A stretch of DNA of 5,540 bases from Clostridiales bacterium. Its GTDB lineage: Bacteria; Bacillota; Clostridia; Saccharofermentanales; UBA5734. The translations under genes were made by a program, and so were the position numbers. Position 1 is the first letter of the stretch. Each line of letters starts with the position of its first letter. The DNA lies in assembly GCA_003451915.1 (NCBI GenBank), contig DMJC01000062.1, forward strand, positions 1 to 5,540. The letters are read 5' to 3'. The notes below the pieces were generated by a model. It worked only from the letters and a program-made list of their open reading frames with translations, was not told the origin of the DNA and did no database searches. This document shows, piece after piece, positions 5,458 to 5,540 of this stretch.

Positions 5458-5540
5458 TCAACGTAAAGCCAGTAAGGCCATCGCATTATCACGGGCATAA
5501 ACAAAGATCATGCCGTCCTGACTTTTACAGTTTGAATAGA
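5458..5540 (-). CDS. Possible C-terminal end of an upstream gene
   Basis: From the right edge one minus-strand frame reads 26 codons to a TGA, containing DGMIFVYARDNAMALLALR. The other two frames stop within 33 bases. The composition looks protein-like, and the stop falls just before the promoter region of the next gene, as expected for a preceding co-directional gene. The stretch is too short to identify and could be a chance open frame. Confidence 0.35.
   Translation of the reverse strand, partial: YSNCKSQDGMIFVYARDNAMALLALR

Overview
The window is a fully co-directional stretch: every gene I can support lies on the minus strand, so transcription runs from high to low coordinates. Strong purine-rich Shine-Dalgarno (SD) sequences, sigma-A-like promoters, a DUF5317-type membrane protein and a membrane HD-GYP protein next to a pta-ackA pair point to an anaerobic Firmicute of moderate GC. 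A Negativicutes/Sporomusa-like bacterium is my best guess, but that is inference, since no rRNA or other marker is present.

Region by region, in the direction of transcription. (1) 5540-5458: the possible C-terminal end of a gene that enters from the right edge. (2) 5457-5281: a non-coding promoter and leader region. It holds two sigma-A-like promoter candidates, three AATCGT/ACGATT hexamers spaced exactly 11 bp apart, and a leader hairpin. (3) 5271-4621: a conserved-looking hypothetical protein of about 216 aa, followed by two hairpins. (4) 4557-4324: an unusual compact element. A perfect 14-bp inverted repeat encloses an SD-sequestering helix, a 27-codon ORF for a hydrophobic small protein, and a perfect 12-bp hairpin. 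(5) 4282-2909: a polytopic membrane protein with a C-terminal HD-GYP domain, probably a cyclic-di-GMP phosphodiesterase. (6) 2878-2216: a DUF5317-like membrane protein. (7) 2188-1196: phosphate acetyltransferase (pta). (8) 1126 to beyond position 1: acetate kinase (ackA), cut by the window edge about 25 residues before its usual end.

Pta and AckA together convert acetyl-CoA plus phosphate through acetyl phosphate to acetate and ATP, the standard substrate-level phosphorylation route of anaerobes. The HD-GYP protein would degrade cyclic-di-GMP in response to an unknown membrane signal. Its genes sit tightly upstream of pta, but a good sigma-A-like promoter inside the end of the DUF5317 gene suggests that pta-ackA can also be transcribed alone.

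The least ordinary part is the 4324-4557 element. Its nested helices and tiny ORF are not explained by the flanking genes and match no riboswitch family I can recognise. It may be a cis-regulatory or stand-alone structured RNA, or a small inverted-repeat element.
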